Positions 34,001-46,162 are shown, numbered from the stretch's first letter. The stretch is 64,000 bases of DNA from Nymphaea colorata (GCF_008831285.2 NC_045145.1:8366802-8430801), one strand, 5' to 3'. The notes: generated from the sequence alone by a model not told the origin. Numbers and translations: made by a program.

Positions 34001-34770
34001 GGCTTTCTGCACCTATAGCATTTCACAAAAGTACTTTGAGTTCTCGGAGTTCTTGCAAAATTGCCTTTGAACTTGCCATTGCTTCTCTTTCTAAATTTTT
34101 TGGCTTTCACAGGCACATGAGTATTAGCTGGTTTTTACTGAACAGTCATATGTTCTGCATCCTTTCTCTTGGCCAGATGTTTTTGCTGAATAGCTAATTG
34201 TATGAAGAGTTTCTCTAGGGTTAAAGTGTCAAACTAGAGACTCAGTGTTGTGACAGCCATATTTCAGGAAGGTGGTAGACTATTCAGGATTGTGCATATT
34301 TGCATGTTATCAGATATTACATTTCCCACTATGGCTAGGCCTTTAGTCATGACCAACATCTTGTTTACATGGTCAACCACTCTATCTGACTCCATTTTAT
34401 ACAAGTTGTACTGTTCTAACAGTAATTGAACATGCCATAGTAGTATTGTATTTTGAGGAGATGGAATCAAACATATATTTGGCCATTGGACAGTCTTCAA
34501 ACACCCTGATTAAGTCATCTTCCATGAACATTATTAACATAGTGGTTTTGGCCATTAAGTCATCATTCTCAAAAGCCTCATATGCTCTCTTTTCCTCATC
34601 TATAGGTTTGTCTCATAAAGTGAGAAATGGCTTGTTGATTACATAAATCAATCTTTATAGAGTCAAAGCCAACATGATCCTATGCTTCCATGCATGAAAG
34701 TTAGTTCCATTGAGTTTTTCGGTCTTGGCTAATTCTGAGGCTCTCATTCTTGAAGTCATTTTTGGATTCG
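31030..34770 (-). pseudogene. decayed gag-pol of copia element 2
   Basis: Read from 34770 downwards. Gag begins near 34762 (TSRMRASELAKTEKLNGTNF). A fully conserved CCHC knuckle, CYRCRKPGHIKKNC, lies in the open frame 33484-34116. The protease site reads VESGATCHI, with Glu at the usual catalytic Asp. The pre-integrase segment (33215-33517) has LWHERLGHVSINKM. The reverse transcriptase N-terminal part (32149-32544) includes ICYLADIDKMYDNRIYDE and SVKKFKARLATK. The palm region near 31780-31800 is degraded: the position equivalent to YVDDILL appears as VCHVILL. RNase H begins within 31276-31563 (TKGLKLSYQ, VDFAGCKNDNKSTS). Many stops and frameshifts; not functional. Confidence 0.85.
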
Positions 34771-34793
34771 AAGAACCGTATCTCTGATATCAC

Positions 34794-35211
34794 TGTGGAA
34801 ATCTCTGTAGTGGAATGGTGTCTACAATAGCCTCTCGGCTGTGCAATATGTCCACCACCAGCAGCATCTCAAATGTGAAGAAGCAGCACATAGAGGAGGA
34901 GACGAAGAAGTAGAAGAGAAAACAAATTCCACGGTTTGCTTCTAGGAGGCGCTATTTTGTTAATCGGACGATTAACCTCAAACAAACTTGAGCTGGGAAT
35001 TTATAGTATGCCTTCTAGGATTTCCCAAATCCCAGCTTTACGGCCAAGGAGAATTTTTGGCAAGTTTGTGAATGGTAACAAATCAAACGTTAATTTTGTT
35101 TAATGAAACTTTAATTTGGAAATCAGTTTTTTCTAGTTTAATCTCGTAACTGCAATTGGGCCCAATTACAGTTACAAGATGTGAGATAGGGCTCAAGGCC
35201 ACTATCCAACA
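34794..35211 (-). repeat. 5' LTR of copia element 2
   Basis: 418 bp, plus-strand edges TGTGGAAATCTCTG and CCACTATCCAACA, paired with 30434-30862. Confidence 0.88.
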
Positions 35212-35530
35212 GCCTCGCTGTTGCTTCTTGCTGGATGGCAAGGGGCAAAGTTGCTAGACTGTCTAGCAGTGTTCACTGAGAATGGGCTGGACCATCCTCA
35301 TCACCGAAATACGATGGGGAGGATGGTCCAGCCTGATCTCACCCATTGTAGTTTGTTTTTCTTATTTTATTAAAAATAAATTGAATAAAGAGGAAAGACT
35401 TGTCATTTGAATAAACATTTGAACATTTTCTATTGAAGAACAGGCAGTGTTGTTGAGAAAAGTTAGGTGCCCATGGCAAGTTATGTGTCTGGTCCTTTGA
35501 CAAGGAATGCATGTTCATCACGGGTTCTTT
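35212..35530 (-). repeat. dispersed repeat family A, copy 2 (second part)
   Basis: Continues the match to copy 1 (~2025-2450 reversed): GGATGGCAAGGG, CCCATTGTAGTTTGTTTTTC, TGTCATTTGAATAAA and GGAATGCATGTTCAT. Together with 29575-30433 it makes ~1.18 kb of repeat A, a little shorter than copy 1. Confidence 0.75.
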
Positions 35531-36009
35531 GATTCACTAGAACTACTCTATTAATCAAACACTGAATTTTAATTCCAAAATTGTGGATTGGTTTCATAAT
35601 CAAAATATCGGAATTCAGATTTGATCTTGATCCCCTCTTATTCTTCTTCCTTTTCTTTTTTCTTTTTCTTTTTTTTTCTTACCGGTCAAGCCTAGATACT
35701 CCAGTAGTTCCGTGTTGTGGAAATGTTTTCTAGTTTTCCGATGGATGGCAGGTGACACACAATTTCAATAACCATGACTTCAGTTGCTCTTCTTCTATAG
35801 GATCTCTGACTTGAGTGTATTTTCCACTCAGCTGCATCCTAGAAGTGAGCTTTCTAGAGGTAATTTTCTGTTTGTAATAGTTAGATCAGTAGGTACTTGG
35901 TTATTGATTTGATTTGGAGCATCAATTCATGTTGATTTGGTTCCCAACTCTCTCTCTCTCCCCCTCTCTGTTACTCTCATAAGATACATTTTGATTTGCC
36001 CTTCATTAA
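35531..36009. other. no gene recognised
   Basis: Contains a CT-rich run at 35640-35680 and a short (TC)n at ~35949-35970. No coding domain. Confidence 0.45.
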
Positions 36010-37400
36010 TGGGTGCCCCGGCCCCCAGGTCCAAAATTGAGCCTGTTTACTGTATCGGGCTAGCCCGATAAGAGGCCCACCCAGCCCGATTATTAATGGG
36101 CTAGGTCGGATGGGATGGGGCGGGACGGGTATTGCAGTAGGGTTCGACGCTTCTTGCCTGAAACAGGGGATTGCAGCACAGAGACAGGCGGCCGGAAAAC
36201 TTGCGACTCTGGCTGACTCTGGCCACCACTTCGATTGAGCTCAGGTCCGTTGGAACCACAACATGCCAGAGATGTTGTTTGAGCAAAATCACGGCAAACG
36301 GTGGTCGATGGTAACAATGTTGTGCAGAAGAACAGCCGTGGCAGGCACCGTTTTCTCCCTCACACGAGTAGGGGAAGGACACTACAGGGAACAAACCGGC
36401 AATAGGAGATCTGTTGATTCCGGTCGGTGGGATCCACAGCAATGGTCGAGCTTGGGCTCTTCAGAATGGTAGGAGACTGAGGGCCATGTCTCAGCACTTG
36501 GGCGGCAAAAAAACGCTGGAGGAAACAACGACAAAAGAATGCTGAACAGGGCTGCCGGGGTGTTTCACGTCAGAACAAGGGCGGCCAGGAATTTGAAGAT
36601 TCCAGTCGGCAGAGCTCACCTCCGCTCTTGAGCTTGGGTGCGTTGGAACTGTCACACAATGGAGGTTTTGCCTAAGCACTTTGGTGGCGTTTGGTCGCCA
36701 GTGGTAATAGTGTCGGGCAACGAAATAGCGGCTGTGATATCTGGGTCACCTTCTCACACACGCACACTTGCGCAGGGGAAAATACCGCTGTCTCTGGAAA
36801 TAGGGTGCTGCTCGCTCGAGCAGGGTCGAACCGTGCTCTCATTGGGAAACCACACCGCCGGTTGTTCACGTCTCGTCGGGAAACCACAGCACCACCTGGT
36901 GGTCCTGCCCCCTAGTTGCTTGCCGTACACGCGACACCAAAGCCGCAGTCAGTAGTCGTAGAGCTGACGGGCGACGGGTAGGACGAGCCGATGGCAATGG
37001 GAGACAGAGAGAACCGGAAGCGGAGGAGGCAGTTGCAAAGCTGAACGATGATCGACGACTCGAGGGGTTCACGGCCATGGGGGTGAAGGAATGAAAGTAT
37101 GAATGAAACATGGAAAGTTGAAACAAGGTTATGAAACGAAACCCTAAACCCTAACATAACTTAATTTTTTTTTTTTAAAAAAATATTTTTTTAAGTTACT
37201 GGGCTTCTTGGGCTCCGAACAATATATATTTTAAAACGACGCCCGACCCATTAAGAACCGAGCCCGGTAATATGAGCCCATTAAGAATTATTTCAGGGTC
37301 TGGGCCCGGGTTTGAGTCGGGCCGGGTACCGGGTACCTGGCGGCGGGCCAGCCCGGTGCCCTGGCTTACAACCAAGGGCCATAAAATAGAGGTACGACAC
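36010..37400. repeat. GC-rich composite repeat with an internal diverged tandem duplication
   Basis: Both edges are packed with GGGCC-type words (36015-36120 and 37200-37375). Between them, 36170-36960 is GC-rich with open frames on both strands, but none has a domain. The interior is an old direct duplication of ~390 bp: the unit around 36235 (CCGTTGGAACCACA ... CTCCCTCACACG) aligns with that around 36630 (GCGTTGGAACTGTC ... TCTCACACACG). This layout resembles a non-autonomous DNA transposon carrying captured sequence. No clean terminal inverted repeat or target duplication could be fixed. Confidence 0.5.
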
Positions 37401-37539
37401 AACGATACATGATCTATGTTTTCGTCAAAAGGGTGTCTAACATGGACCTCAAGAAATTTTTCATCTTACCATTATTTTTACTCTCACATGGTCATTCTAT
37501 CCACTATTTGTGAGTTTATCACTCTTTCCATCACACAAC

Positions 37540-39085
37540 GGTCGTTGGCTTCCTCACACCCCATTCGCTCCCCCACTTACCGTCCTTCTCCACCCTTCAG
37601 TATGCTGATGATTTTCTCCTGTTCGGCAGTGCTTCCCGCCAGCAGATTGTGAGAACGTGGCTCATCCTTCGGGTCTTTGAGCTCATCTCGGGTCTTTCTA
37701 TCAATTCCGCCAAGTGTCACCTCTCCCTCATTCACGCGGATCCGGCCACGGTACTTCTCGCGGAAGCTTGCTTTGGGTGTAAGGCTACTAGCCTGCCCAT
37801 GGACTATTTGGGGCTTCAGATTACGTTGTCGCCTCCTGCTCCTTCTTTTTGGGATGGGGTGGAGCAGAAGCTTACGGATCGCCTTCAGTGTTAGCAGGAA
37901 AAGCTGCTTTCTCTCCCAGGTCGGATTACTCTGGCTAAGCATTGCCTTGCATCGGTCCCTCTCCATGCTTTGTCTGTCTTTCGGCCTCCTGTGGCTGTTT
38001 TGCGTAGGTTTGATAAGCTTATTCGTAAGTTTGTTTGGGATGGTCATCGACCTTCAGATTGCCTTGTGCATTGGGATGTGGTTGCCTTTCCGCGTCTTCT
38101 TGGGGGTGTTGGGGTTACCAACCTTAGTCGGGCTTGCGAGTCTTCCCTGTGTTCTTGGTGGTGGCGGTTAGCAACTGAACATTCTCCCATCACCCAATTC
38201 ATTAGTTCAAAATTCAACCTACCTTCCCCTATCGTCTGGCATAGTTCTATCTCTCACACCTCCCCCTCGCACTTTTGGTCCGACATGCTTTCTGTCCTTC
38301 CTCTTTTCTTCCGCCTTGCTGACCTCTCATCGTCCACGTCCCCATCCTGGCCCCTTTCACCTACCCGTTAGTTCACTTTTTCTTCTTGCTACCTGGCCTC
38401 CTTTGGTCCTTCTGTCGCGTCACTCCCCCCCGGTCTCTTTGGTCTCCTGGCCCATCTCCTCGTGCCATTGCTTTTGTCTGGCTTATTCTGACTGGCCATA
38501 TCAACACTTTTGATCACCTATAGTGCCTTGGCATCAGTTTGGCTAACCAGTGTCCCCTATGTCTTGTTGTGACTGAGTTTCGGGTCCACCTTTTTACTTC
38601 TTGCCCTTTTTTCTCTAGTGTCCTTACTTCTACTTAGCATTCCCTTGTTAGTAATCTTCCAAACTCACCTTCCATTCGTCTTCTCTTCCTCTTTTGTCAT
38701 TCCCCCCACCTGACTGCTTCCTGGGGTCATGTCTGGAGGCCGTGGCTCATTTCAGCTTGGTGGCACATTTGGGTGGAGCGCAACAACAGGGTCTTCAGGG
38801 GCACCTTCTCTTCACCAGATTCTGTGGCTCGTCTTGTGCAAGGGGATATCCAGTTCGCCATTCGGTTAAAGCGCCGCCGCCTGACTGCGGTTGGGTGACT
38901 GTGTCGTTTCGTCTTTCCTCTTCTCTCCTATTTTTCTGTGCATTGTATTGTATATTTGTTCTTCCTGCTTGTGTTTTTTGCGGTATGTTTTTTTTGCGGA
39001 TTGTTTTTGTATTTAGGGGACCTCTTGTCCCCAAATTTTGTTATATTTTCCCATTTTATCGGCTAATCTCTCTCTCTCTCTCTAC
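37540..39085 (+). mobile_element. 5'-truncated LINE (L1-type non-LTR retrotransposon)
   Basis: The 3' half of a LINE on the plus strand: it begins inside the reverse transcriptase, covers the end of ORF2, and runs through a ~190 bp 3' region ending in a TC run at 39069-39082. No poly-A tail or target duplication was identified. 5' truncation at integration is usual for LINEs. The element sits between GGGCC-rich repeat stretches. Confidence 0.85.
37560..38898 (+). pseudogene. LINE ORF2 C-terminal part (reverse transcriptase, zinc knuckle)
   Basis: The catalytic YADD (QYADDFLLFG) is at 37601-37612. The same frame continues with GLSINSAKCHLSLIHAD, PMDYLGLQITLS, LPGRITLAKHCLASVPLHAL and HWDVVAFPRLLGGVGVTNLS, the standard L1-type order through the thumb. 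One in-frame TAG interrupts it at 37892-37894 at a position where the family usually has Trp. The frame then stays open to 38371. Beyond that, in another frame, come a zf-RVT-like CPLCLVVTEFRVHLFTSCPF (~38550-38610) and the usual tail WWHIWVERNNRVFRG (~38745-38790). The low number of lesions suggests a fairly young copy. Confidence 0.88.
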
Positions 39086-39400
39086 CATCAAGTAGACCCT
39101 AGTCCCGTCCGACCCGGTAAGAATCGGGCCCAGGTCGGCCCGACGCCTGATACCTGAGCTTGAGCCCGGGCCTGGGCCTAATACCTGGTACCCAAGCTCG
39201 AGCCCGGCCCAATTAAAGTAAAAAAATAAATTTTAAATATAAAATAAAAATTTTGAGTATAAAATACATTTTAAATAATAATATATAATATTATTAAATA
39301 AAAATAATAAAAAAATTTAAAAAATGTTAATTGAGCCGAATCGGTCCCCTTCGGGCCGACCCGAACGGGCTTTTCTGGGCTCGGGCCTGGGCTTGATGTT
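39086..39400. repeat. GGGCC/CCCGAC-rich repeat fragment
   Basis: GGGCCCAGGTCGGCCCGACG, GAGCCCGGGCCTGGGCC and CGGGCCGACCCGAACGGG flank an AT-only block (39215-39330). The words match those at 36020-36120 and 37220-37370, so the LINE probably inserted into or beside this repeat family. Confidence 0.5.
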
Positions 39401-40295
39401 GCAGGTTTTGAATGATAAGATATTGTAGTTGAAAAAGAGTACAGTTCATCTCTATAGCTTCACGTAATAGAATTTAGTATTAGTATTTAACTGGGCTCAT
39501 GGTTGTACTTCTTTTTCATGATTTTGGGTTCTGCTATATGAACTCTCTTCTTATGGCAAATAAGTGCTTGTTCTTACTAAACTCCTAGTAAACTAAACCT
39601 TAGTTAGATAGCATGCAGGTACAATAATTTTTTTCTGCTATTAGCACGGATAATATTTTTCTAGTCCAAATGACCATGACAGACTAATAAGAATGCCCCA
39701 CCTTCACTTTTTTTGATGTCTACCTTTTGAACTAGGCATGGAAAATGGATGCCCCACCTTCTTTTTTTGTGACCAATGAAGCTAAAAGAGAAAAAAACCA
39801 GAATATTCTTTTGTTTGTCGATCTTATGGTTAGAAGCAACAGCCAAGATATTTTTTCAAACTAGTAAGTATGCATTGGATAATAGAAAGTGAGTGGAAAT
39901 TAGCCTACTCGAGGTTGCTGTCATGCAAACTTTTACATTGACCGTTTTTGTTTTGCTTCTTGTTATCAAGCATATGCCAAGCATGCTCCTCTAATCTCAA
40001 ATTATTACTTTTTTCAGTCTATTTCTTTTCTGGTAGCTGAGATGCATTTGATGGTTGTGCATCTTTATAGGTTGATGGTGATGTTGTATTTCTAACGTAT
40101 ACATATGATGGACATTATTCTTTTCATGTCTTTCGTCTTAATTTGCTCTTCTTTGTCTTAAATCATTCAAGTTTTCCTAGTTGAAGAGCAGAAAATTGTT
40201 AAGAAGGCATCAACAAATGGCTCTTTCATCAAGGGGCATTGATGGCATCAATTGTGAGAACAGATGTTTTTGTTTCAATTAGTTCTTAGTATCAT
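39401..40295. other. no gene recognised
   Basis: AT-rich non-coding sequence. GAATGCCCCACCTTC and GGATGCCCCACCTTC occur 57 bp apart (39690 and 39747). No coding domain. Confidence 0.45.
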
Positions 40296-40942
40296 AGTCG
40301 AGATTCATTATTGTAAGCTAGAATATTGTGCTTTCTTTTATCCTGTCATCGTAATTTCTTATTTCTTTTTTGTGCAATGGAGTAATATTTGACTGTTGGT
40401 TGTTATCTAGCATTTTCGTTGCTCCTTCTTTTTCATATTTGATTATTTTTAAAATTTGGCTGTAACTTGCAATATTGCTAAATAAATTCTCAGTGTCAAG
40501 CTACCATCATGCTGTCTTAACACTATTTTTATAATTAATTTTTACCCCAGCTGATTTGTTGGTGGATTTTTAAATTAGCAGGTGGTGCTTTTATGTTGGA
40601 AGGCTGCAGCAGTTTATGTGAATCCAATGGCCTCCCAACATTTTAATTCTCCAATCAAGATTCCAACTTATCAAATAGCTGGAAAATAGAATTGGATGGA
40701 ATTAGAAAATTTTCAATTCCATTATCAAGTGGAATTTTGATTCCATAATCAAAATAGACCAACCAAACATTCCCTAATAATGAAAATCACGAACATTACT
40801 CTATAGAAAAGGAGAGTCATCATTGTAAGGTTAAAATTGAAGGAGACAAAAGTTAGTTCAAATGACAAAAGTACATTTTGTTGATCATATATGAGGGTTG
40901 AAAACATGGGTGGGCATTTGGATCCAAACAACACTGTTGGTT

Positions 40943-41197
40943 CCAGTAAAAGACTTGTAATGCATGTCAGGTCATTCTGATTCAAAGGATAGCAAGGTTG
41001 TGTTTGCATGAGACCTTAAAAAAAAATGACATTATGATAAATAAGGTTTGTGCCAACGAAGAGATGTTGGAAGGAACCCTTCGTGATTTATTACCAAAAA
41101 AAAAAACTTATTTACAAACAAAAAAAAGAGAAGGAAAAGAACATGCAAAAAATGAACAAAATGTATTGTGCACATCAAAGATCAATCTGGCAGCTTA
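40943..41197 (-). repeat. dispersed repeat family B, copy 2
   Basis: Reverse complement of 1012-1312, but with only one copy of the segment that is tandemly duplicated there. Small open frames across it are not genes. Confidence 0.7.
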
Positions 41198-42165
41198 GAA
41201 TAGCTGCCCAGCCCCATAAGCGATTTGGATTCCATCCTCATCTATCATCCTCAACTTCTTAACTTAATTCATATTTTCGTCAAGTTATCTACAATTCAAT
41301 TATCCTCAACTCCACTTGCACAAAAATGAGATCCATGCACACCATTATCCTATCTAACCTCTGCTATCTTCTCAATCTTCCTTCAAGACATCCTTGTCTC
41401 CTCCCTTCAAGAATATGTTGGAGCCTTCTTAACCCGCTGACATTATTAGAATGATTAAACCTTACTCTTTCCTCCACTAACCTGCTCTAGACACCATCCC
41501 AATATACCATATCCAACATCATCCTTTCCCCCTTCTATTTCTTTGTATCTCAAACTATCGTCGCTGCTGCATTGAAGGGCAACATGCATCATTTCTCTCT
41601 CACCTAACCAAGACAAAGTAAGTTATCATATCTTTATCCCATATCTCCTTATCTGTTCTGCATATTTCCAACCGCATTCACACCTTGCATTGCCTCTTCA
41701 TCAATGCACTCTCCTCTCATTTCTAGGTGAGTGAGAGAAGTTATCAATCCAGCTCTGAAAAAGAGGTAGAAAGGACATCCTGTTCCCATTGCCTTGGGGG
41801 TCTTGGGCTGCATCAGTGTCAGCTATGACATTGGTGCAGTCTTCAAGTTAGGTACCACACCCCACCACTTAAGACATAGAGTTATATCACCCATAAGAAT
41901 TGACCCGAAGACCTGCCTCTTTACAGGCCCCTAATCCGACCAGCTAAACTATGTCCCATGAGGCCACTTCACTCTTAGTTCAGTGCTATAAAGGAATCCT
42001 AGTGGGCCTTCCATACTACTACTAGCGACCTGGTTAACTCATCATTAACTCAATGATCAATGACCAAATCTTCCAACACATAATATGGAAAGTCAATTTC
42101 TGGCACTTTAGAAGTCCTTTTTTTGCTTAAACTTTACGTTATTCCCTATATAAAACTCCATATTG
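41198..42165. other. no gene recognised
   Basis: CT-rich stretches with short open frames. CACTACTACTAGCGACC and ATTAACTCAATGATCAATGACC-type words give no element boundary. Nothing further supported. Confidence 0.4.
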
Positions 42166-42169
42166 ATAT

Positions 42170-42412
42170 TCAACCATGAAAATCTTTTTGTACCAAAAGA
42201 GCAAACCACTTTCCCTGAAATACCGCCTCACAATGGATGATTAAATGGCGATTGCCTTCTCCTGCTCTCTTGCATAACATACATATATTGGACAAACTTA
42301 TTCTCATTTGATATATATACTCCTGCCCTTGCCAATGCTTTGCTTGCTCAAATCTTATCTCTACACCTGTCCTCCCTTCCCCTTTGATTAAGATATTCAA
42401 GAACATCCCCAC
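42170..42412 (-). pseudogene. LINE zinc-knuckle (zf-RVT) fragment
   Basis: The minus-strand 80-residue frame contains SNICMLCKRAGEGNRHLII, then HCEAVFQGKWFALL, the C-x2-C...H...HC pattern of the zinc-binding domain at the end of plant LINE ORF2. No reverse transcriptase was found next to it. The duplicated copy at ~59652-59892 carries a one-base deletion that breaks the frame. Confidence 0.65.
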
Positions 42413-42548
42413 CTTTTAATTCCTTTCTCCCCTTGTCCCTCATATCAAACAATCTCCCCCCCTACTGAGCACCAGGCCTCACATCTATTCAATCTCATCG
42501 TGTCTGAACCCATTACCTCCACCGGATGTACACAGTGCTTGATTAAGA

Positions 42549-42647
42549 TTCATATCTAGTTTGTAGTGTGCCCTTCAATAATCCTGCACTCAAATCATTC
42601 ACCAATTCATATCTAGTTTGTAGTGTGCCCTTCAATAATCCTGCACT
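42549..42647. repeat. two perfect 42-bp direct repeats
   Basis: 42549-42590 and 42606-42647 are identical (TTCATATCTAGTTTGTAGTG ... CCTGCACT), separated by 15 bases. Present again at 60029-60127. Confidence 0.9.
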
Positions 42648-44815
42648 TACTATCACCATATACTTTCAGGTCTTCCCTTCTTTTAAGCTCATTAAGGAAG
42701 CTCTTAATGTTACAAATAGATAGAGTAGAGGTTATACTAAATAACATTACATCTTTTACAAACATTATGTTGTCTGAAACTTGGTTTCTTTAACCAACTT
42801 TTGAAACTTTATTTGTGTATTTCGGTGACAAGATAAAAACAACAGTTTCTGTGAAAAAACTAGAAGGGGTAGGGGAGAGGGCCAGGTTATTAATACCCTT
42901 TTGTAAATGTCATTTTGTCAAAGCTGTATTTAACAAATTCATATTCTAAATTACTCAAATGCACCTTAAAATCCTTTTTAGGGGCAAAATGACATTTGTC
43001 TACAAAACAATGTTCAATAGTTTCACACAAACATACTCTAAGTCTTGTAAAACCTTTAAAGATCGCGTTTACATGTCAATTCTTATAATTCAAAGGTATT
43101 ATTAGTAAGTCTAACTAAAAGTTAAAGATACTATTTGTAGATAAATATCTATTATACATAGTTCATTACTGAGCACTTTGAAACATTTGTTAAGGGGTTC
43201 ACCACTTAGGCCAACCACTAATTAATGAGGTATTAGTTAGTGGCAGAGTCTAAAGTTTTGGTGAGTACATATACGTATGGAAACTTTTAACTGAGTGGTT
43301 GTGGAAGAGATCATCTTTATGCACACACATATATATAGGATTATTGGGTTCCACCTGCCATCCATCCATTGGGCCCCCTCACAATATGCAGCCTGATGTA
43401 TTAAGCTGCATGTGTGAGGGGCCGGATGAGACACACACACATTATGTTAGTAGGCTGGGCTGAGCTCAAGTTTGAACATAATACAAGGTGCTTAAAGGAG
43501 CCATGAATTTTTCTAAAATTTAAAACAAAAAGACATTTTAAAATGTATATGGGGTCCCAGATCTTTGATGATACAATAATGGCCAATAAGTAATTAATAT
43601 ATTTTCTATGGTGTTGGTTATATAAAGCTAGGTAATAATATTACTTTTGAATATAAACTTGTTCATTCAAATCATACAAATTAAAATTTTATAAAGTTGA
43701 TGGCTTATTGTTATATCAAGACTCTAGAAAGCATTTGAAAGGTAACGTTTCCTTCATTAATCTAAAAAAAGACTACAAAACATTGAAGAAGTATCTCATT
43801 TGTCATTTAGAGTATTCAAATGAAGAGTTTGTGAGATAGAGCATTTTTTAGAGTGTGGGTCACAAAAGCCATTTCTACCATCTGTTTTGCCTATGAAATT
43901 AAGCTTAAGCTGAGTACATATCTCATACAATTGTTTCCAATGTCTTTTAATAGTGTAAAGGACATTTGGCTATAGGAATACTAACAGAATCTTTCCTAAA
44001 TTCATGGAACACTACATTCTTGTGTTCTATGAATGTATCCCAAAGATAGGGGTAGATTCATGGGACACTTTATTAATGTTCTTGTTGTCAAACACTTCCT
44101 AAAAGTTCAACATTTTTAGTCACTTTCCTTGAGATGTGGCAATCTGATTTTTTTTTATTATTATTACTGGTTTGAATGAAAAGGAGCCTTTGAACCTATA
44201 GGCATTTGTTATACTTTAGACCATACCAATGGTCAAGCAAATGGAAAGATCTTTAGTGATTAAAAGATCCACTATCTAAGACCCACTTCAAAATTTGACC
44301 AAATAAAACATAGCACAAACAGACCATCTACGTTGGACATGACCTTGCAGGTGCAACCACATGAGGGAGGGAGAACTACCCTAAGGAGGCAAAATATTTT
44401 CTTCTCTTTAACCCCAGGGTTAAGGGCCAATCTGAACCTTTGTGCCGGGAGCAAGGGAAGGTGTTGGAGACTCAATAAGCCTATTTAGCTCCAGGATTAT
44501 CTTACTTTTTTTTTATTTCTTAATGCAAAAGTTCGATCTAACATCATGGAGTTAGAAACACCATTATATTAGCTCATAGACTGATATATGTTAGGCATAT
44601 TATTTAAAGACATCACCAAGAATTCATCATATCAGCACCTTGTCAATGGGTCTCATTTAAAAAATTGGCCTATATAGGCTGATGCAAGGCAATGTACTAA
44701 CAAAAAATGAATTCATAGTTAGTTCATGAAAACTTTGAAATCATTTTTTTTAAGCTGATGCTGCTTGATATACATGAATAGATGCATATTGCTGATGCAC
44801 AATGTTTTTCAAGAT
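42648..44815. other. no gene recognised
   Basis: AT-rich non-coding sequence. Small open frames such as 43237-43440 and 44272-44475 on the minus strand show no domain. 43320-43340 has a short CA/TA run. Confidence 0.45.
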
Positions 44816-44819
44816 CATC

Positions 44820-45070
44820 TATACATGTTGGAATCCAATCAGATTTGGAGATAAGAAATAACATTTCCTTGGATTTGGATTCAGATTCAGATATACATAA
44901 ATATTCAATCAGATTTGGATCGGATTTAGTTTTAAACAAATATCTTGTATCGACCACCCTTATTTTTGGAAAATTAGTCAAATTTGGTTCAAAATTTGGA
45001 TTCAATGTGAATTTAAAAATCATATATGGATTATATTCAGATTGTGAGATGGGATTTCAGATTTGGTTAT
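44820..45070 (+). repeat. GGATTTGGATT-like degenerate repeat
   Basis: Many variants of GGATTTGGATTCAGATT and CAGATTTGGAT, the same words (opposite strand) as at 4195-4440. Duplicated at ~62290-62530. Confidence 0.45.
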
Positions 45071-46011
45071 GCATCGTCATCTAAACATGCTAATCGATCA
45101 AGATCTTCAAAATATTAAGAAGAAAGGTCTTCTAATGGTCGTATAACCAACTAAGATCATGTTTATTGCTAATTCCCTATATGCTATTGAGAACTCAATA
45201 AATGGCTGCTCCTGGCACTTGTGAATTGTTGCGGGAAATTGTTCCCAACTTTTCCTCAAAGACCGGGGGGAGGGGGGGGGGGTTGCCTGTGCTGGGACAA
45301 CCACCGCCAGCATGTCTACACACCCACACACACGTAATTTACAGGTCATTTGATATTATGATGCAGAATGGCACATCGCATCATTTGCAATTCCTTGACA
45401 ACCAGCTGAATTTCTAGTACTAGGAATTCTGAAGAAAAACAAAAAAAAAACAGGCTTAAGATTCATTTTAGCATTACTAGGCCCAAGGATTCCATCAGTA
45501 TTTGCTGGAGAGAGTAAGAGTACACTCTATTGATCATATGCATACTTGTTTGCGTCAACACCCAAGAATAACATCTTTTTTTTTTTTAATATTGCTGGAA
45601 ACATTAACATAAATGAGCTAGATGCCAAGGAATGCTGAAGGGACACAAATTAATGTCCTTTGCTTGTACCTGCTGCAAGGTTTTGTTGGTAAAGGCAATA
45701 AGAATCATCATAAGCATCTCCTATGACTTATATAAATTCCTTATGATTTCTATACATTCCTTTGCCTCATTGCAATCTTTCACCAAGAACCTCCGCTGAA
45801 AATAAAAAAAAAAGAAGAAATTTCAAGAACTTGTGCAATTTTGAAACTATCACATGCATGAAAGCACAATAATAAGTACTTGCAAAAGTGTTCATATTAC
45901 CAATTACTTCAGCAAAACACCCTCGAGTGCTACTAATAACAGCCTCCCTATCTAGAATTTATTTTCAATGTGAAACTACGAGTAGATTCCAATTTGCTAT
46001 AGAATTTTTAG
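45071..46011. other. no gene recognised
   Basis: Non-coding. It includes a G-run (45269-45283), also present in the second copy, and a short CA run at 45323-45334. The small open frames are repeat-driven. Confidence 0.45.

Positions 46012-46092
<81 letters not shown>
46012..46092. repeat. (CT)n(AT)n microsatellite
   Basis: About 27 bases of CT followed by 54 of AT. Confidence 0.97.
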
Positions 46093-46095
<3 letters not shown>

Positions 46096-46162
46096 CTTTC
46101 AAGGTGAAACCAGAAATAAAGCCAGATGATTAATGATAAAAATATACAAAATAATAACCTAA

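Larger units (their letters stand above)
30434..35211 (-). mobile_element. copia element 2: Ty1/copia retrotransposon nested in repeat A
   Basis: A 4.78 kb minus-strand element. The 5' LTR is 34794-35211, the PBS 34781-34792 (TGATATCAGAGA), the decayed polyprotein ~31030-34770, the purine-rich 3' primer region just above 30862 (ATGAGAGA) and the 3' LTR 30434-30862. The flanking 5-mers are GCCTT (30429-30433) and GCCTC (35212-35216), 4 of 5 matching. Removing the element rejoins repeat family A, which independently confirms both edges. The LTRs are diverged (roughly 88-90% by eye), so the insertion is old. Confidence 0.9.

Noticed and set aside
36010-39400. One single transposon spanning both GGGCC-rich borders with the LINE inside
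   Set aside because: Attractive, but no matching terminal inverted repeats or target duplication could be aligned at the outer edges.
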